This document shows, in pieces, positions 63,050 through 64,000 of a DNA stretch of 64,000 nucleotides. How positions within the stretch are numbered: position 1 is the stretch's first letter; each line of letters starts with the position of its first letter. Source of the DNA: Aquimarina atlantica. GTDB lineage: Bacteria > Bacteroidota > Bacteroidia > Flavobacteriales > Flavobacteriaceae. A program made the position numbers and the translations under genes. The stretch covers positions 682,001 to 746,000 of the forward strand of contig NZ_AQRA01000001.1 of assembly GCF_000626715.1 (NCBI RefSeq), given 5' to 3'. Under the pieces are notes generated by a model. It was given only the letters and a program-made list of their open reading frames with translations, did no database searches and had not been told where the DNA came from.

Positions 63050-63115
63050 GTATATTACAAAACTAATTCTTCATTACGATCTAGTGTAGTAATAAAATCA
63101 TATAACACAACAATT

Positions 63116-63445
63116 ATGCAATCTGACTACGCAAAACAAGGAAAAACAGCAGCTATTGTTTCATATATCACCATTATTGGTACAATTATAGCTTTTTTTA
63201 TGAATCAGGAAAATAAAAATCAGTTTGCAAGTTTTCATATCAGGCAAGCACTGGGTACATGGATTAGTTTCTATCTTTTAATAGCCTTGGCTAATATTTT
63301 TAACTCACTAATGATTCATATCGCTTTCTATATCTTCTGCATTGTGCTCATTGTTTTTGGGCTTATCTTGGCTATACGAGAAGAGCAAAAAACAGTTCCC
63401 ATTTTAGGGCCATATTTTCAGGAGTGGTTTAGTTTCATTAAATAG
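63116..63445 (+). CDS. small DUF4870-like membrane protein
   Basis: This 109-aa protein has three hydrophobic segments (AAIVSYITIIGTIIAFFM, WISFYLLIALANIFNSLM and FYIFCIVLIVFGLILAI) and a cytoplasmic FASFHIRQALG loop, resembling DUF4870-type proteins. Function unknown. It is 66 bp after the dihydroorotase-like gene on the same strand and may be part of that transcript. Confidence 0.7.
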   Translation: MQSDYAKQGKTAAIVSYITIIGTIIAFFMNQENKNQFASFHIRQALGTWISFYLLIALANIFNSLMIHIAFYIFCIVLIVFGLILAIREEQKTVPILGPYFQEWFSFIK

Positions 63446-63466
63446 AAGATGATAACGAACTAGGTT

Positions 63467-64000
63467 ATGGTTAAAAAAATAGCAAAACTAGTTCTTAAAC
63501 TCTTATTATTTCTTTTTTTAACGGCTCTAACCCAAATTGGCGGAGTTATATATGTTCTTATAGAATTACTTGTTAAAAGAAACATACACAAGTATAGGTT
63601 CAAAAAAACAATTATATTCCTTATCTCATATATAGGCATAACATTTTTGATTGTACCCTATATCGCCCCATTATTTGGTAGAGAAAAAATTAAAGATACT
63701 ACACAGATAAAAGCGCATAGCTTCGTAACAAAACTTCTAAACCGCAATTATGTGCGTCCAGAACTTCATATTGCACTAAAAGAAATTGCAAATTCATTTC
63801 ATCAAACGAATCCTAATGTCGCATTAGTATATTTGGATGCTAACTTTCCATTTATAGATGGTTTTTCATTGCTTCCGCATTTAAGTCATAATGATGGAAA
63901 AAAAATTGACATCTCATTTATTTACTTAGATCATAATTACCAGATAACCAACAAAAAGCCTTCAGTTAGTGGCTATGGAATATTTGAATCCCCCACTCAA
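63467..64000 (+). CDS. partial membrane protein with LAS-peptidase-like motif (cut by window end)
   Basis: An open frame of 178 codons from the ATG at 63467 runs off the window, so the C-terminus is missing. It has two N-terminal membrane helices (LVLKLLLFLFLTALTQIGGV and FLISYIGITFLIVPYIAP) and an extracytoplasmic part with LDANFPFIDGFSLLPHLSHNDGKKIDISF, where HxxxDGxxxDI resembles the zinc motif of LAS-type murein or D-Ala-D-Ala peptidases. Confirmation needs the missing sequence. It follows the DUF4870-like gene by 21 bp. Confidence 0.6.
   Translation, partial: MVKKIAKLVLKLLLFLFLTALTQIGGVIYVLIELLVKRNIHKYRFKKTIIFLISYIGITFLIVPYIAPLFGREKIKDTTQIKAHSFVTKLLNRNYVRPELHIALKEIANSFHQTNPNVALVYLDANFPFIDGFSLLPHLSHNDGKKIDISFIYLDHNYQITNKKPSVSGYGIFESPTQ

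Noticed and set aside
1-64000. tRNA, rRNA, CRISPR or phage modules
   Set aside because: Read by eye, no cloverleaf, repeat-spacer array, integrase or structural phage gene was visible; a tRNAscan or CRISPR finder run could still reveal one.

Overview
This window is a chromosomal stretch from a low-G+C member of the Bacteroidota, most likely a marine Flavobacteriaceae (Aquimarina-like, by inference). The support is the gene content: PorT-type barrels, a SusC-plug/vWA fusion, DUF5916, DUF6146, DUF6787, a CAL67264-family membrane peptide, a BatA-domain protein and M57 lipoprotein proteases. Several promoters have the Bacteroidota form TTTG-N17-20-TAnnTTTG, and Shine-Dalgarno sequences are mostly absent. 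I saw no rRNA, tRNA, CRISPR array, insertion sequence or prophage.

Layout. 1-5.4 kb: a small unknown protein, an EamA transporter, a hipBA toxin-antitoxin pair with operator-like dyads, a Bor-like lipoprotein and a sugar-lactone-oxidase-like flavoprotein. 5.5-11.7 kb: a CarboxypepD_reg-like protein, a SulP transporter whose 5' end looks frameshifted, TauE/SafE, an UlaG-like lipoprotein, a cold-shock-domain protein and a pseudouridine synthase. 12-14.3 kb: a PLP histidine decarboxylase followed by a DUF3050 protein with haem-oxygenase-like di-iron motifs. 14.3-17.5 kb: a tight ettA-HAD-CAT operon and a small membrane protein. 18-22.7 kb: an acyl-CoA carboxylase beta subunit, an orphan Cys-rich bacteriocin-like peptide, an M14 carboxypeptidase and an M24 aminopeptidase. 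22.9-29.9 kb: the vWA fusion, then menE, CPBP protease, menC, a UPF0173 hydrolase and menA on the minus strand.

30-44 kb: GH13 amylase lipoprotein, two tandem alpha/beta hydrolases, a barrel protein, ferredoxin and LuxC-like acyl-CoA reductase with interlocked promoters, serC-serA, a DUF937 protein, a secreted two-gene operon, DUF6146-DUF6787, folE and msrA. 44.3-51.6 kb: DUF5916, a LolD-like ATPase, then two tandem M57 protease genes. Each M57 gene has a leader of about 430 nt with a conserved long-range stem and an upstream dyad; a membrane-anchored AraC-type regulator lies next to them. 51.8-64 kb: TIGR02757, PhoX-like plus di-haem peroxidase, GAF histidine kinase, FAD oxidoreductase, barrel protein, BatA-domain protein, a dihydroorotase homologue without the HxH metal motif, a small membrane protein and a partial gene cut by the window end.

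Most of the window is ordinary flavobacterial housekeeping and envelope biology. The features most worth following up are the duplicated structured leaders of the M57 genes, the interlocked fdx/acyl-CoA-reductase promoters, the hdc-DUF3050 neighbourhood, the orphan Cys-rich peptide and the SulP frameshift. All homology calls come from reading motifs by eye; no database search was run.
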